Shown: positions 7,320-15,763 of the stretch, in pieces | How the letters are laid out: each line of letters opens with the position of its first letter | Position numbering within the stretch: the first letter of the stretch is position 1 | From: JAUVXJ01 sp034430275 | Lineage (GTDB): Bacteria > Chloroflexota > Anaerolineae > UBA7937 > B3-Chlor | Length of the DNA: 46,240 nt | Direction: 5' to 3' | Assembly: GCA_034430275.1 (NCBI GenBank) | Contig: DAOUEW010000183.1 | Location: 1-46,240 of the forward strand | Program-made: the position numbers and the translations under genes | Notes under the pieces: generated by a model | What the model was told of the DNA's origin: nothing | Databases searched by the model: none | The model's input: the letters and a program-made list of their open reading frames with translations, nothing else

Positions 7320-8028
7320 GTAGTGGCCCTACAGGGAATACTGGCCCGTCTCTGCACACGAGCAAGCCATTCCGCTCGCAAGAGCCGCACACGCCCATGC
7401 CGCATCTCATGTAAGCCTCCTTGCTCAGTTGGCCTGGTAGACCGTGTTGCTGGCAGAGGTGCTTCAGCCTGTTCAACATACCCTCTGGTCCGCAGCCGTA
7501 GAGTGCGTCGAAAGTTACTGCGCCCAGCAGTGTCTCTGCGACGTCGGTACAGACCCCGCCGTGTCCGGCAGAGCAGTCCTCCGTGACCAAGACGGTCTCA
7601 CAGCCAGCTTGGGCGAACCGGTCTTCGAAGAACAGGTTCTCCTTGGTTCCGGCGCCGATGACGGCCACTTTGCGCCGGGCCTCTGTGGCTCTGGCGGCGA
7701 GGAAGGCCAGGGGCGCGACGCCGTAGCCGCCTCCTACCAGCAGTAACCGGTCGCCGAGGAGGTCGAAGCCGTGACCCAGGGGACCGCGCAGCCACAGGCG
7801 GTCTCCGTCCTCGAGTTCATGCAGTCGGCTGCTGAAGGGGCCTACCTTGGCCACCGCCAGGGTCACGGGGTCGTCGTCGACCAGACTGAAAGGCTTCTCG
7901 TCGAGCCCAGGCAACCAGACCAAGACGAACTGTCCTGGCTGGGCAGGGAGTGCTCCGCGCAAGGTCAACAGCCTGACGGAAGCGGTGAGTTTGGCTGTGT
8001 GAACGATTCTCATCCGTTGCGGGAGCAT
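7303..8028 (-). CDS. pyrK: Dihydroorotate dehydrogenase electron-transfer subunit PyrK
   Basis: A 241-residue iron-sulfur flavoprotein that passes electrons from PyrD (class 1B dihydroorotate dehydrogenase) to NAD+. It has an N-terminal FAD-binding beta barrel (QPGQFVLVWLPGLDEKPFSL), an NAD-binding part (LLVGGGYGVAPLAFLA), and a C-terminal 2Fe-2S site with Cys pattern CGMGVCGSC...C. The open frame runs far upstream to 8517. The similarity starts only at MRIVHTAK, and the ATG at 8028, with GGGAGG about 15 bases before it, is taken as start. It is encoded apart from pyrD (12011-12952), each in its own transcript. Confidence 0.85.
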   Translation of the reverse strand: MLPQRMRIVHTAKLTASVRLLTLRGALPAQPGQFVLVWLPGLDEKPFSLVDDDPVTLAVAKVGPFSSRLHELEDGDRLWLRGPLGHGFDLLGDRLLLVGGGYGVAPLAFLAARATEARRKVAVIGAGTKENLFFEDRFAQAGCETVLVTEDCSAGHGGVCTDVAETLLGAVTFDALYGCGPEGMLNRLKHLCQQHGLPGQLSKEAYMRCGMGVCGSCERNGLLVCRDGPVFPVGPLLDKDA

Positions 8029-8074
8029 GGGCGCAGAACCAGACCTCCCATCGTGGTCTCGTCGCTCGCGGAAG

Positions 8075-8103
8075 ATTATAGGCGAGGTGACTAGCGAAAG
8101 GAA
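8075..8103 (-). promoter_or_regulatory. Likely pyrK promoter
   Basis: On the minus strand a consensus TATAAT (8075-8080) lies 46 bases before the pyrK start. A weak -35 (TTCCTT, 8098-8103) sits 17 bases further upstream. Confidence 0.5.
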
Positions 8104-8859
8104 GAGAAATGGTCTGGCCAACGGCAGGCAGCGGATCTGCTGCCCCCGCTCAAGGTGTACGCTGAGGCGGCCAAACACAAGTTCCGCCGTCCAGCGTGGA
8201 GTACCTGGCGTCGCTGGGCTACGCCTGCGACACCCAGCAATCTCTTGTTCTGGGCCGTGAAAGCCCGCATAATCGACCTGAGTTCTGACCGAGCAACGAC
8301 CGCGCCGTTGGCGCAGGCGATGGTGGCGGTTCGGGGCCACAGGGTCCAGGGGACCACGTTTGGCGCCCGGAGCTTGGACCAGCGTGGGTGTTCGCTGTCC
8401 TCGAACACTTTGTTCTCCGTGGCTCTCCGTCTCGAGCAGATTCGATCGTCTACAGGCCGCTGAGGATAGAGATGACTCATCTGTGGGTTGTTCCTCTTCG
8501 AGACGCCAACAAGGCAATCCAACCCCTGCCGGGCGGCAAAAGGACTATCACTGCTCCCTGAGATCCCGCCCTTGCGTTTGTCCTGCCACCTGTTGCAGGG
8601 CCTGGGGTTTGCGATGGTGTGGTCCGTAGGCGGATCCAGCCCAGTGGCGCTTCACCCTCTGCTCAGTGACTCGTCGTCTACTTTGGCGCCGTCCACTTCG
8701 AGCATGTCCAATGGCCTGGCTGCCATTTGGAGCGCCTCTGTCCGCTCCTGTCAGTTGTACATGCGGCCAACTTATACTCTCTGGGGCCGACACAACTCCT
8801 GTTTGCTGGCCCTTCATCGACTTGACACCCGTTACCCCCACGGGTGCTCCAGGACTTTG
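8104..8859. other. Non-coding or decayed stretch between pyrK and the kinase-like genes
   Basis: About 750 bases with no supported gene. Several open frames of 60-140 codons exist on both strands, but their translations are rich in Arg, Ser, Pro and Trp, show no recognisable domain and lack ribosome sites. No RNA gene, repeat or mobile-element feature was recognised. Confidence 0.5.
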
Positions 8860-8904
8860 CGGATCATGATCCGTCTTGTTCGGCGCGACGAGTGGCACTA
8901 TAAT
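8860..8904 (+). promoter_or_regulatory. Promoter of the kinase-like gene pair with adjacent palindrome
   Basis: TTGTTC (8876-8881), a 17-base spacer and TATAAT (8899-8904). Directly upstream of the -35 is the perfect 14-base palindrome CGGATCATGATCCG (8860-8873), a possible activator or repressor site. The first kinase-like gene starts about 115 bases downstream. Confidence 0.7.
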
Positions 8905-9020
8905 GCAGTCGGCTCCTTTGCAGCTCGAACTGTGCCTGACGAGTCGGTGCGCGCCCGCTCGTGGGCTAGGCTGTGCCTCGCAAGTCAGCCGTATGGCCGT
9001 AGGCCGACCATTGGAGGTGA

Positions 9021-9608
9021 ATGGTGGGCGAAGGACTGATCTTCCTGCTCGCTGGTCCGTCTGGCACAGGAAAGAACACCATCGTCAAGCGTGTCCGCTC
9101 CATCTTGTCTGACTTGGAGCCGATTATCACGCACACGACACGAGAGCCGCGCACAGATGAAGTACAGGGCGTGGACCATTTTTTCGTGACCGAGGGGGAG
9201 TTCGAGGCCCTGAAATCCGCCGGCGAATTGGCGGAGTATCAAACCATATTCTGTCACCAGTACGGTTCTCTGAAAAGTCGCCTGGAGCGCGCCGTCGAAC
9301 AAGGGGTGGATCTGATCTCGGACTACGACGTGTGTGGCGCCGAGGAACTTGCCGAGCGGTATCCTGAGAATGTGGTAACCATTTTCGTCCGGGTCCCTCC
9401 CGAGGTGGCACGCCAGCGGCTCATCGACCGTGATAGCGAGGACAATCGAGAGATCGCGAAGCGACTAGAGCGTCAGGCTATGGAGATGAGTCGCGAACCC
9501 TTCTTCAAGTATCAAGTCGACAACATTGACCTGCGCGAGGCCGTGAGCAATGTGGTCAGTATCGTGCGCGCCGAGCGATGCCTTGCCTCTCGCAGGGGTC
9601 TGGGTTGA
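9021..9608 (+). CDS. Guanylate-kinase-like protein, first paralogue
   Basis: About 195 residues with the guanylate kinase fold. It has P-loop GPSGTGKN (near 12-19), the TTREPR region, 'GVDHFFVTEGEFE' and a C-terminal RIVRAER. Guanylate kinase phosphorylates GMP to GDP. Several normally fixed GMP-site positions differ from the family: the usual GNYYGT is CHQYGS, and the 'EIDVQGA' motif is SDYDVCGA. It may therefore act on a different nucleotide or ribose phosphate. Start is ATG 9021 or GTG 9024; GGAGGTG lies just upstream. A close paralogue follows 300 bases downstream. Whether either is the housekeeping Gmk cannot be decided here. Confidence 0.7.
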   Translation: MVGEGLIFLLAGPSGTGKNTIVKRVRSILSDLEPIITHTTREPRTDEVQGVDHFFVTEGEFEALKSAGELAEYQTIFCHQYGSLKSRLERAVEQGVDLISDYDVCGAEELAERYPENVVTIFVRVPPEVARQRLIDRDSEDNREIAKRLERQAMEMSREPFFKYQVDNIDLREAVSNVVSIVRAERCLASRRGLG

Positions 9609-9907
9609 GGATAGCTGGCTGATTGAGGGATCGTTGCCACTTAGGCCTCCGCCACCCTGGATGTAGAAACAGTGCGGTCGCTCATGCGGTCGGCTGTAGG
9701 CGGTGCGCGCACGACCTACTCGGAGGTCGAGATCGGCGTGTATGGGAGCCACTGTCTGCACCCTGCTGCGATGTCCCTGTTCGGTGAGTGTGGGGTGGAT
9801 TCCGTAGCTTGCCATCTTTCGCAACTGCTCAGTGCGTGGCTGATGACGGGCGAGCACGCTGTTCGGCAACAGGACGCTCAGCCACCTGCCGGTATGGGGC
9901 GAGAGTG
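9609..9907. other. Spacer between the two kinase-like paralogues
   Basis: About 300 bases with no gene, clear promoter or terminator visible. An open frame reaching back to 9788 is only an upstream extension of the second paralogue and shows no conserved residues. Confidence 0.4.
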
Positions 9908-10495
9908 ATGCGCAAGGGATTGATCTTCCTGCTGATTGCGCCCTCGGGCACGGGCAAGAGCACGATCATCGACCGTGTGGTGTCCACGTCGGCCAACCTG
10001 GAGAGGATCGTCACCTACACCACTCGTGAGCGGCGGCCTGGCGAGGTGGAGGGCCTGGAGTATCACTTTGTGACCACGGAGGAGTTCGAACGCCTCAAGG
10101 CGGATGGCGAGCTGGCCGAGTGGCAGGCCTTCTACAGCCATCAGTACGGGTCTTCGCGGGCGCGTCTGGAGGGTGCCATCGCGCGGGGCTTGGATCTGAT
10201 CGGTGCCTACGACGTGCTCGGCTCGCTGCACCTGATGGATTGGTATCCAGACAACACGGTGACCATTTTCGTGCTACCGCCCTCTGTGGAGGAGTTGCGC
10301 CGTCGCCTGATCGAGAGATATGGCGAGGAGACGGAGGAGGGCAGGGTCCGGCTGGATCGGCTCACAATGGAGATGAGCCATGCCTACGCCTTCAAGTACG
10401 TGGTCAGAAACGTACGTGTGGAGGAGGCGGCGAGCGACATCGGTGGTATCGTGCGTGCCGAGCGATGTCTGACGGCCCGCCTGCCTCCGATCTGA
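9908..10495 (+). CDS. Guanylate-kinase-like protein, second paralogue
   Basis: A 195-residue P-loop kinase aligned end to end with its upstream neighbour. Start MRKGLIFLLIAPSGTGKST gives Walker A within residues 11-19. The TTRERRPGEVEGLEYHFVTTEEFE segment is close to the true guanylate kinase consensus. Further on are SHQYGS and GAYDVLGS in place of GNYYGT and EIDVQGA, and the lid/adenine region IFVLPPSVEELRRRLIERYGEE. This copy keeps more Gmk-like features (RRPGE, PPS.EEL) than the first. Both end with RAERCL. The ATG at 9908 follows a GGGGCGAGAG stretch. Likely made by duplication, with divergence at the substrate site. Confidence 0.7.
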   Translation: MRKGLIFLLIAPSGTGKSTIIDRVVSTSANLERIVTYTTRERRPGEVEGLEYHFVTTEEFERLKADGELAEWQAFYSHQYGSSRARLEGAIARGLDLIGAYDVLGSLHLMDWYPDNTVTIFVLPPSVEELRRRLIERYGEETEEGRVRLDRLTMEMSHAYAFKYVVRNVRVEEAASDIGGIVRAERCLTARLPPI

Positions 10496-10663
10496 GCACC
10501 GCTCGAGCATCGGGGGGTGTCTGAGGGTGCTGGGGAAGGTCGAACCATAGTGGAGAGCGATTATGGGGTTCCCGGTCGACTGGACTCCGCGTCGGGCCCG
10601 CCGTGGTCCGAGGGCGTGGCAGAGGACCAGTCAAGGGCTGAGATGTGAGGCGCGCGCTCCACC

Positions 10664-11953
10664 GTGAAGAAGGCGATGTCCAGATTGAGTGATGGATCTG
10701 CGAGAACTTCCGAGACCTCCACGCTATCCGACCCTCTGGAGGAGGGAGGACAGACTCTGCGACCTGATATCCTCAATACTATGAGGAACCGCTACCCCCA
10801 GGTGGAGGTGCCGGGCAGCGTGCTCTCCTTTCTGAGAGAGCAAGAGGCCAATGGGCACCGCATACGCCGGGGAGACACAGGAGAGCCGCTTAGAGATTTC
10901 CTGGTGCGCATTGGTGTGCACAAGGACATACTGTCGAGATTCCTGGACCAGGACTCGAGGCTGGTGTCGACGCTGAGCTACCCGCTGCTGCTGCGAAAGC
11001 CCCTGGAGGAGCTGTGTTCCACGTTGGAGGAGCATTTCGACGTGTTGTTCGTTCTACAGCAGGCAGTCCTCGACAGTGAGCTCCTCACCGGCTTCAACCG
11101 TCACGATCGGGAGCACCTGAAAACCGTGAGTTCCAGCATGCTGGGCTTGTTGCGAGCCAGCGAGGTTGATCTTGCAGAGGACTCCGTTAGGGTGAAAGAG
11201 GCCACCATCGCCGGGTATCTGCACGACTGCGGCAATATCGTCGCGCGCAAGTACCACGGAGCTTATGGAGTCTATCTTCTGACTCGTTTCTTCTCCGACG
11301 TGGGTCGGGATCAGGAGACACTCTCCAGCTTCCTGCGGGTTCTGGAGGCGGTGCTCTTCCACGAAGTGGAGATAGGGCTGCGCCTTCCGTCTCTGTCGTC
11401 TCTCCAGCCGGCGACCCTCAGCTTGATCATCGCCGACAAGACCGACGTGAGCGCCCGGCGGGTGAGCACGAAGTCTAACCTGACCGAGGCTATTCGCGAC
11501 GCCCATACGCTGGTCAATCTCTTGACCGTGGACTCCCACACCGGCTGCCGGGACAGCGATTTCCTGTGGGAGCTTCACTTCAGCCCCCGGGCGGAGACCA
11601 ACGACGTGGCCCGGTTCTCTCATCTGCTCAAGGAGTCGGAGCGGGTGTGGGTGCCCCAGGCCTGGCAGCGACTGTACCGCGAGTACAACGTGGAGTACCT
11701 CTTCGTCTTCCACGCGACGTTCATGCAGCTCTATCTGTCGCGGCTGCTCTACACCATCCGGGCGGTCTTCGCGCTATTCCCCGACGTGGAAGGGTTCCGC
11801 CTGGTCATAGACGATAGGGAGCGGGGGATCAGCCTGAGCAGGCTCTTCGGCCGGGAGGATTACGAAGAGAAGATCGGCTTGATCGGGAAGAACCTGTTCA
11901 AGCAGAACTGGGAAGAGACGTACCTCTTTCGTGCCCTCGCCAGCGCCTCGTAG
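10664..11953 (+). CDS. HD-domain protein, long form
   Basis: About 429 residues. Helical N-terminal region, then an HD-type metal site: His147 and His151 (NRHDREH), His187-Asp188 (GYLHDCGN), His233 (LFHEVE) and Asp258 in IADKTDVSARR. HD proteins are phosphohydrolases acting on nucleotides or other phosphate esters. The last 170 residues contain no recognised domain. The pattern matches the protein at 15764-16537, where the equivalents are DHGPVH, HDLG and VADSLDMTRGRSR, so the two appear related. Start is uncertain: GTG 10664 with GTGAGG upstream, ATG 10676, or a later ATG. It converges on pyrD, which ends 58 bases downstream. Confidence 0.6.
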   Translation: MKKAMSRLSDGSARTSETSTLSDPLEEGGQTLRPDILNTMRNRYPQVEVPGSVLSFLREQEANGHRIRRGDTGEPLRDFLVRIGVHKDILSRFLDQDSRLVSTLSYPLLLRKPLEELCSTLEEHFDVLFVLQQAVLDSELLTGFNRHDREHLKTVSSSMLGLLRASEVDLAEDSVRVKEATIAGYLHDCGNIVARKYHGAYGVYLLTRFFSDVGRDQETLSSFLRVLEAVLFHEVEIGLRLPSLSSLQPATLSLIIADKTDVSARRVSTKSNLTEAIRDAHTLVNLLTVDSHTGCRDSDFLWELHFSPRAETNDVARFSHLLKESERVWVPQAWQRLYREYNVEYLFVFHATFMQLYLSRLLYTIRAVFALFPDVEGFRLVIDDRERGISLSRLFGREDYEEKIGLIGKNLFKQNWEETYLFRALASAS

Positions 11954-12010
11954 GCAAGCTGAACGACGACTGTCCATTGAGGGGCGCACGAAAAGGGACG
12001 GTGTTGCTGG

Positions 12011-12952
12011 TTACCGGCCTTGACGATGAGCGATGCCTCGAAGCTGGTCGAGGGTGGTGTGGCCCTCCTGGACCATGAAGGCCCTCATCTCCTCGAGGAT
12101 GGACCGGAACACATGCACACCGCGGTAGCGTACGGCTGACCCGACTCCCACCGCTGTCGCTCCAGCCATGACCATCTCCAGGGCGTCTCGGCCGTCGCAG
12201 ACCCCGCCTATCCCGATGACGGGTAGCTCCACCGCCTCGTAGATATCGTACATACAGCGCACAGCGACCGGTCGTATGGCAGGTCCGGATACTCCGCCCA
12301 CCTTGTTGGCCAGGATGGGCTGCCCCGAGTGGACGTCGATGATCATGCCCGGACCAAGAGTGTTGATGGCGGAGATGGCGTCAGCCCCCGCTCGTTCCAC
12401 CGCCCTGGCGACGACGGTGATGTCGGTAACGTTGGGACTGAGCTTGATGATGAGGGGGATGGAGGTCACTTCTTTGACGGCCGTGGTCACCTGCGCCGCG
12501 TCGCCGGCATCACAGGCAAATGGCCTGCCCATCTCCGCGGCCACGTTGGGGCAGGAGATGTTCAGCTCCAGAAAGTCCGGCTGCGCCTGGGCGACGATGC
12601 TGGCCACCTCGGCGAAGCCCGCCGCGGTATCCGCGAAGATGCTGGCCGCGAGGGGGACGTGCAACGGTGCGAGGAGCTCTCTGGCGCTGGCGATGATCTC
12701 CAGCTCCTGTTCGACTCCGGGGTTCGCCAGCCCGACGGCGTTGATCAGTCCGTGACCCCAGTCCAGCACTGTGGGGTTCGGGTGGCCCTCTCTGGGCACG
12801 GGACCGCAGGACTTGGTGGTTACCATACCAGCCCCACAGTCCGCGACACGCCTGAGAAGCTGGGGGCCGGTGCCGAGGATGCCGGCGGCCAGGACGAGGG
12901 GGTTCCTCAGGCGTACTCCGCACAGCTCCACAGACAGATCTGGATCAGGCAT
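12011..12952 (-). CDS. pyrD: Dihydroorotate dehydrogenase, class 1B catalytic subunit
   Basis: A 313-residue FMN enzyme oxidising dihydroorotate to orotate in pyrimidine synthesis. Lys47 in TTKSCGP and catalytic Cys134 in NISCPNV identify class 1, and Cys rather than Ser at that position is the usual state in class 1A/1B. The FMN phosphate loops are GIGGVCDGRDALEMVMAGA and VGVGSA. The class 1B partner PyrK is encoded at 7303-8028. Last gene of pyrB-pyrFE-pyrD; its ATG overlaps the end of pyrFE by eight bases, so translation is coupled. Confidence 0.93.
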   Translation of the reverse strand: MPDPDLSVELCGVRLRNPLVLAAGILGTGPQLLRRVADCGAGMVTTKSCGPVPREGHPNPTVLDWGHGLINAVGLANPGVEQELEIIASARELLAPLHVPLAASIFADTAAGFAEVASIVAQAQPDFLELNISCPNVAAEMGRPFACDAGDAAQVTTAVKEVTSIPLIIKLSPNVTDITVVARAVERAGADAISAINTLGPGMIIDVHSGQPILANKVGGVSGPAIRPVAVRCMYDIYEAVELPVIGIGGVCDGRDALEMVMAGATAVGVGSAVRYRGVHVFRSILEEMRAFMVQEGHTTLDQLRGIAHRQGR

Positions 12953-14357
12953 CGCCCTTGCCTCCCGGCAGGAAGGCGGTGACCTCTTCCTGCTGTCCAG
13001 GCGTGATGCGCCCGTCCTCCACGAGGATGTCTAGCATCTCTGTCAAGCGAAGGACCGAGCGGAGAGTGTATCCCATCTGTGCCAGCTCTTCCGCGCCTCC
13101 TTGCTCCCGGTCCACGAGTACAACCACGTCCTTCACCTCCAAGCCAGCTTGTTCGAGGGGGGCAATGGCCCTCAACTTGCTGCCGCCGGTGGTGATGAGA
13201 TCGTCTAGGACAACGACGCGCTCTCCTTCCTGAAAGTGGCCCTCGATGCCTTTCCCGGTGCCGTGCTCCTTGATCTCCTTGCGAGGGTAGACGAGGGGCA
13301 CCCCCATCTCCAGCGACACCGCCGTGCCGATGGGCAGGGCGGCGTAGGGGATGGGGGCCAGACGGTCGAAGGTGAGTCTCTTCAGAATGCCGGCGTATGC
13401 TCGTGCCACCTTGCTCAGGAGCTGAGGGTGGGAGACCAGCAGGCGCAGGTCCAGGTAGACAGGGGAGCGCTGACCGGAGACGAGGGTGAACTCGCCAAAG
13501 CGTACACACGCGAGATCGTGGAGAGCGAGAGTCAATTCCCTGGTCACTGGCGGCGGGCTTGCCGGGCGCGTGAGGGGAAGGCTGTTCCGCAACTGGTTGA
13601 TGCGATTCCGAAGTTCGAGGGCGGCGGCGCGAGGATCGGGTGCGTAGATGATGCTGCGGGAAGCGTTGATGATCAGACCATGACCTTCGTGGTTCAAGCC
13701 CGCCTGGAGCGCCGCCTCCAGATCGCCCCCCTGGGCCCCGATTCCAGGTACCAGGATCCAGGCCTCGGGCGCCGCGTCCCTTATCTCGCGGAGAACCTCG
13801 GGGTAGGTGGCGCCGACGACCAGGGACATACCCCAGTCGAGGGCCCTCTCAGCCACCACCTCGTACAGAGGTCGTCCGCTGCAGATCAGGGTCTGGAAAT
13901 CCGCGGCTCCAGGGTTGGAGGTGTGACACAGCAAGAACAACCCCTTGTCCTCGTATTCGGTGAAGGGCAACAAGGCGTCATGCCCCAGATAGGGGTTCAC
14001 GGTGACCGCGTCTGCGCCCCACACCTCGAAGGCGGCCCTGGCAGAGGCGCGAGCGGTGGACCCGATGTCACCCCGCTTCGCATCCAGGATGACGGGTATC
14101 TCGGCTGGGACGTACTCTATGCTTCTTCTCAGGGCCTCGAGGCCCGCCAGGCCCTCCGCTTCGTAGAAGGCGATGTTGGGTTTGTAGGCACAGACCAGGT
14201 CCTGGGTGGCATCGATGATGGCGCGGTTGAAGGAGAGGATGGGACTCTGTTCGTCTCTCAAAGATGGGGGAAACCGTGCGGGATCGGGGTCCAATCCCAC
14301 GCAGATCAGGCTGTCGTTTCGCTTCACTGCCGAGACTAACTTGTCAAAGAAGCCCAT
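12945..14357 (-). CDS. pyrFE: Fused orotidine-5'-phosphate decarboxylase and orotate phosphoribosyltransferase
   Basis: A 470-residue bifunctional enzyme carrying the last two steps of UMP synthesis. Residues 1 to about 275 are the type-2 OMP decarboxylase, with catalytic DAKRGD at 92-97. From about 280 to the end is orotate phosphoribosyltransferase, with the PRPP-binding motif VVVLDDLITTGGS at 381-393 and the flexible-loop segment PRKEIKEHGTGKG. The order PyrF then PyrE is the reverse of animal UMP synthase (PyrE then PyrF). The ATG at 14357 has GAGGAAG upstream. It sits 52 bases behind pyrB and overlaps pyrD. Confidence 0.93.
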   Translation of the reverse strand: MGFFDKLVSAVKRNDSLICVGLDPDPARFPPSLRDEQSPILSFNRAIIDATQDLVCAYKPNIAFYEAEGLAGLEALRRSIEYVPAEIPVILDAKRGDIGSTARASARAAFEVWGADAVTVNPYLGHDALLPFTEYEDKGLFLLCHTSNPGAADFQTLICSGRPLYEVVAERALDWGMSLVVGATYPEVLREIRDAAPEAWILVPGIGAQGGDLEAALQAGLNHEGHGLIINASRSIIYAPDPRAAALELRNRINQLRNSLPLTRPASPPPVTRELTLALHDLACVRFGEFTLVSGQRSPVYLDLRLLVSHPQLLSKVARAYAGILKRLTFDRLAPIPYAALPIGTAVSLEMGVPLVYPRKEIKEHGTGKGIEGHFQEGERVVVLDDLITTGGSKLRAIAPLEQAGLEVKDVVVLVDREQGGAEELAQMGYTLRSVLRLTEMLDILVEDGRITPGQQEEVTAFLPGGKGDA

Positions 14358-14409
14358 TCTTCTCTGCTTCCTCTTTCGAATCCTCTGTTCACTGAGTCGC
14401 TCCCGAAGT

Positions 14410-15411
14410 CTACGCCTTGCCCAGGACGGCGGCCAGCAGCGCCATGCGGATGTACATGCCGTTCTCCATCTGCCGGAAGTAGGCCGCTCTGGGGTCGGAG
14501 TCCACGTGATAGCTTATCTCTCCTACACGGGGCAGGGGATGCATGATCACCATCTTCTCTTTGGCCTGCTCCATGAGTTCCGGCGTGATCACGTAGAGAT
14601 CCTTGACTTCCTCGTACTGCGCCAGATCGGCGAAGCGCTCCTTCTGCACTCTCGTCACGTAGAGCACGTCGACGTCGGAGATGATGTCGGCCACGTCGTA
14701 GGTCTCTGCGGCGGGTAACTCGTGATCCCTGATGTCGTTCATGACGTCCAGGGGCAGTCGCAGGATCTCGGGAGAGACGAAGTCGAACCGCACGTCGTAC
14801 AGGCAGAGCAGCCTAGCCAGCGAGTGGACGGTGCGGCCGTTTCTTAAGTCACCGACCATCCCCACGTTGAGTCCGTCGATGTGGCCAAGCTCCTCCTTGA
14901 TGGTGAAGATGTCGAGCAGAGCTTGCGTTGGGTGCTCGCCGACCCCGTCTCCACCGTTGATGATAGGCTTTCGAGCGTAGTCGGCCGCGATTTTGGCGGA
15001 GCCCATCTCCGGGTGGCGGATGACGATGACGTCAGCGTAGGACTCCAGAGTGCGAATGGTGTCGGGCAACGATTCGCCCTTGGACACGCTGGAGAACTGG
15101 ACGCCCTGGGTGATGGGGATGACCGTTCCTCCCAATCGAGACATGGCGGCGATGAAGGAAGAGCTGGTACGCGTGCTGGGCTCGAAGAACAGGCAGGCGA
15201 GCACCGTCCCCGTCAGGAGGTCCGTCGACCCCCGGCTCTTGACGATGGCCCGCATCTCCTCTGCGACCGCGAAGATATGCTCGAGATTCTTGCGGCTGAA
15301 CTGGGACACGGAGATGATGTCCTGTCCGGCGAACCCCTTGTCGAGCTTGGGCACGGTGTACGCTTTCTTCCTGGAGTTGTTCAGAGTGTGGTTCTTGTTG
15401 CTAGTGGTCAT
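14410..15411 (-). CDS. pyrB: Aspartate carbamoyltransferase
   Basis: A 333-residue enzyme joining carbamoyl phosphate and aspartate, the first committed step of pyrimidine synthesis. It shows the carbamoyl-phosphate motif FFEPSTRT (75-82), the substrate loop with SVSKGES, HPTQ (160-163) and HPLPR. The N-terminal 25 residues (polar, Asn/Lys-rich) are an extension beyond the usual start, but AAGGAGGGAG just before ATG 15411 supports it. No pyrI regulatory subunit is adjacent. First structural gene of pyrB-pyrFE-pyrD, preceded by an attenuator-like leader. Confidence 0.93.
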   Translation of the reverse strand: MTTSNKNHTLNNSRKKAYTVPKLDKGFAGQDIISVSQFSRKNLEHIFAVAEEMRAIVKSRGSTDLLTGTVLACLFFEPSTRTSSSFIAAMSRLGGTVIPITQGVQFSSVSKGESLPDTIRTLESYADVIVIRHPEMGSAKIAADYARKPIINGGDGVGEHPTQALLDIFTIKEELGHIDGLNVGMVGDLRNGRTVHSLARLLCLYDVRFDFVSPEILRLPLDVMNDIRDHELPAAETYDVADIISDVDVLYVTRVQKERFADLAQYEEVKDLYVITPELMEQAKEKMVIMHPLPRVGEISYHVDSDPRAAYFRQMENGMYIRMALLAAVLGKA

Positions 15412-15423
15412 ACTCCCTCCTTC

Positions 15424-15606
15424 TCAGTAGTCAACGTGCCCCAGGGACCACGGGAGAACGAAGCATGGCTGCGAAAGCTGCGCGAGAGAGCGCTGAGCCG
15501 CGCCAACTGGCGAGTTGGAGCGGGATACAAAAACAGGACTCCCATCGGGAGTCCTGTCGCTGAGCATCACCATGCTTCCACCGTATTGGTCTCTGTACCC
15601 GGCCAT
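15424..15606 (-). CDS. Possible pyr leader peptide
   Basis: A 60-codon open frame starting about 15 bases after the predicted transcription start. An AGGA element lies ahead of ATG 15606. It ends with TGA 12 bases before the pyrB start, immediately ahead of the pyrB ribosome site. The pyrB attenuator hairpin (15526-15557) lies inside it. Its placement suggests a role in coupling translation to attenuation, as with the pyrL leader of enterobacteria, but the peptide has no recognised homologue and could be spurious. Confidence 0.3.
   Translation of the reverse strand: MAGYRDQYGGSMVMLSDRTPDGSPVFVSRSNSPVGAAQRSLAQLSQPCFVLPWSLGHVDY
15526..15557 (-). terminator. pyrB leader attenuator
   Basis: On the minus strand an 11-bp perfect stem (arms ACAGGACTCCC and GGGAGTCCTGT, 3-base loop) is followed by TTTTTGT. 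It is located between the promoter at 15628-15657 and pyrB, so it would abort transcription before the operon unless prevented. A smaller hairpin (CCAACT/AGTTGG) follows near 15503-15518. Confidence 0.85.
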
Positions 15607-15627
15607 TTCTCGTATTCCTAATCTTAT

Positions 15628-15657
15628 ATTCTACCACATCTATGACGGGCCTGGCAA
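15628..15657 (-). promoter_or_regulatory. pyrB operon promoter
   Basis: On the minus strand, TTGCCA (15652-15657), an 18-base spacer and TAGAAT (15628-15633). It gives a leader of about 200 bases containing the attenuator. Confidence 0.65.
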
Positions 15658-15763
15658 GTGCCGACGTTGGCCGCGCCCAGGCATCGTCAGCTCGCAGTCA
15701 TGAGTGGTGACCAAGTTGCTCCTCCTGCAAGCAGGTGGTCAACCGCCAGTAGATGCGCAGTGG

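Noticed and set aside
7629..7640. AGAAC-AG-GTTCT resembling a LexA box
   Set aside because: The half-sites are two bases apart instead of four, and it lies inside the pyrK coding region.
8029..8517. Upstream extension of the pyrK frame, and a 143-codon frame at 8091-8522
   Set aside because: No similarity to PyrK or any family before MLPQRMRIVHTAK; a promoter lies inside at 8075-8103.
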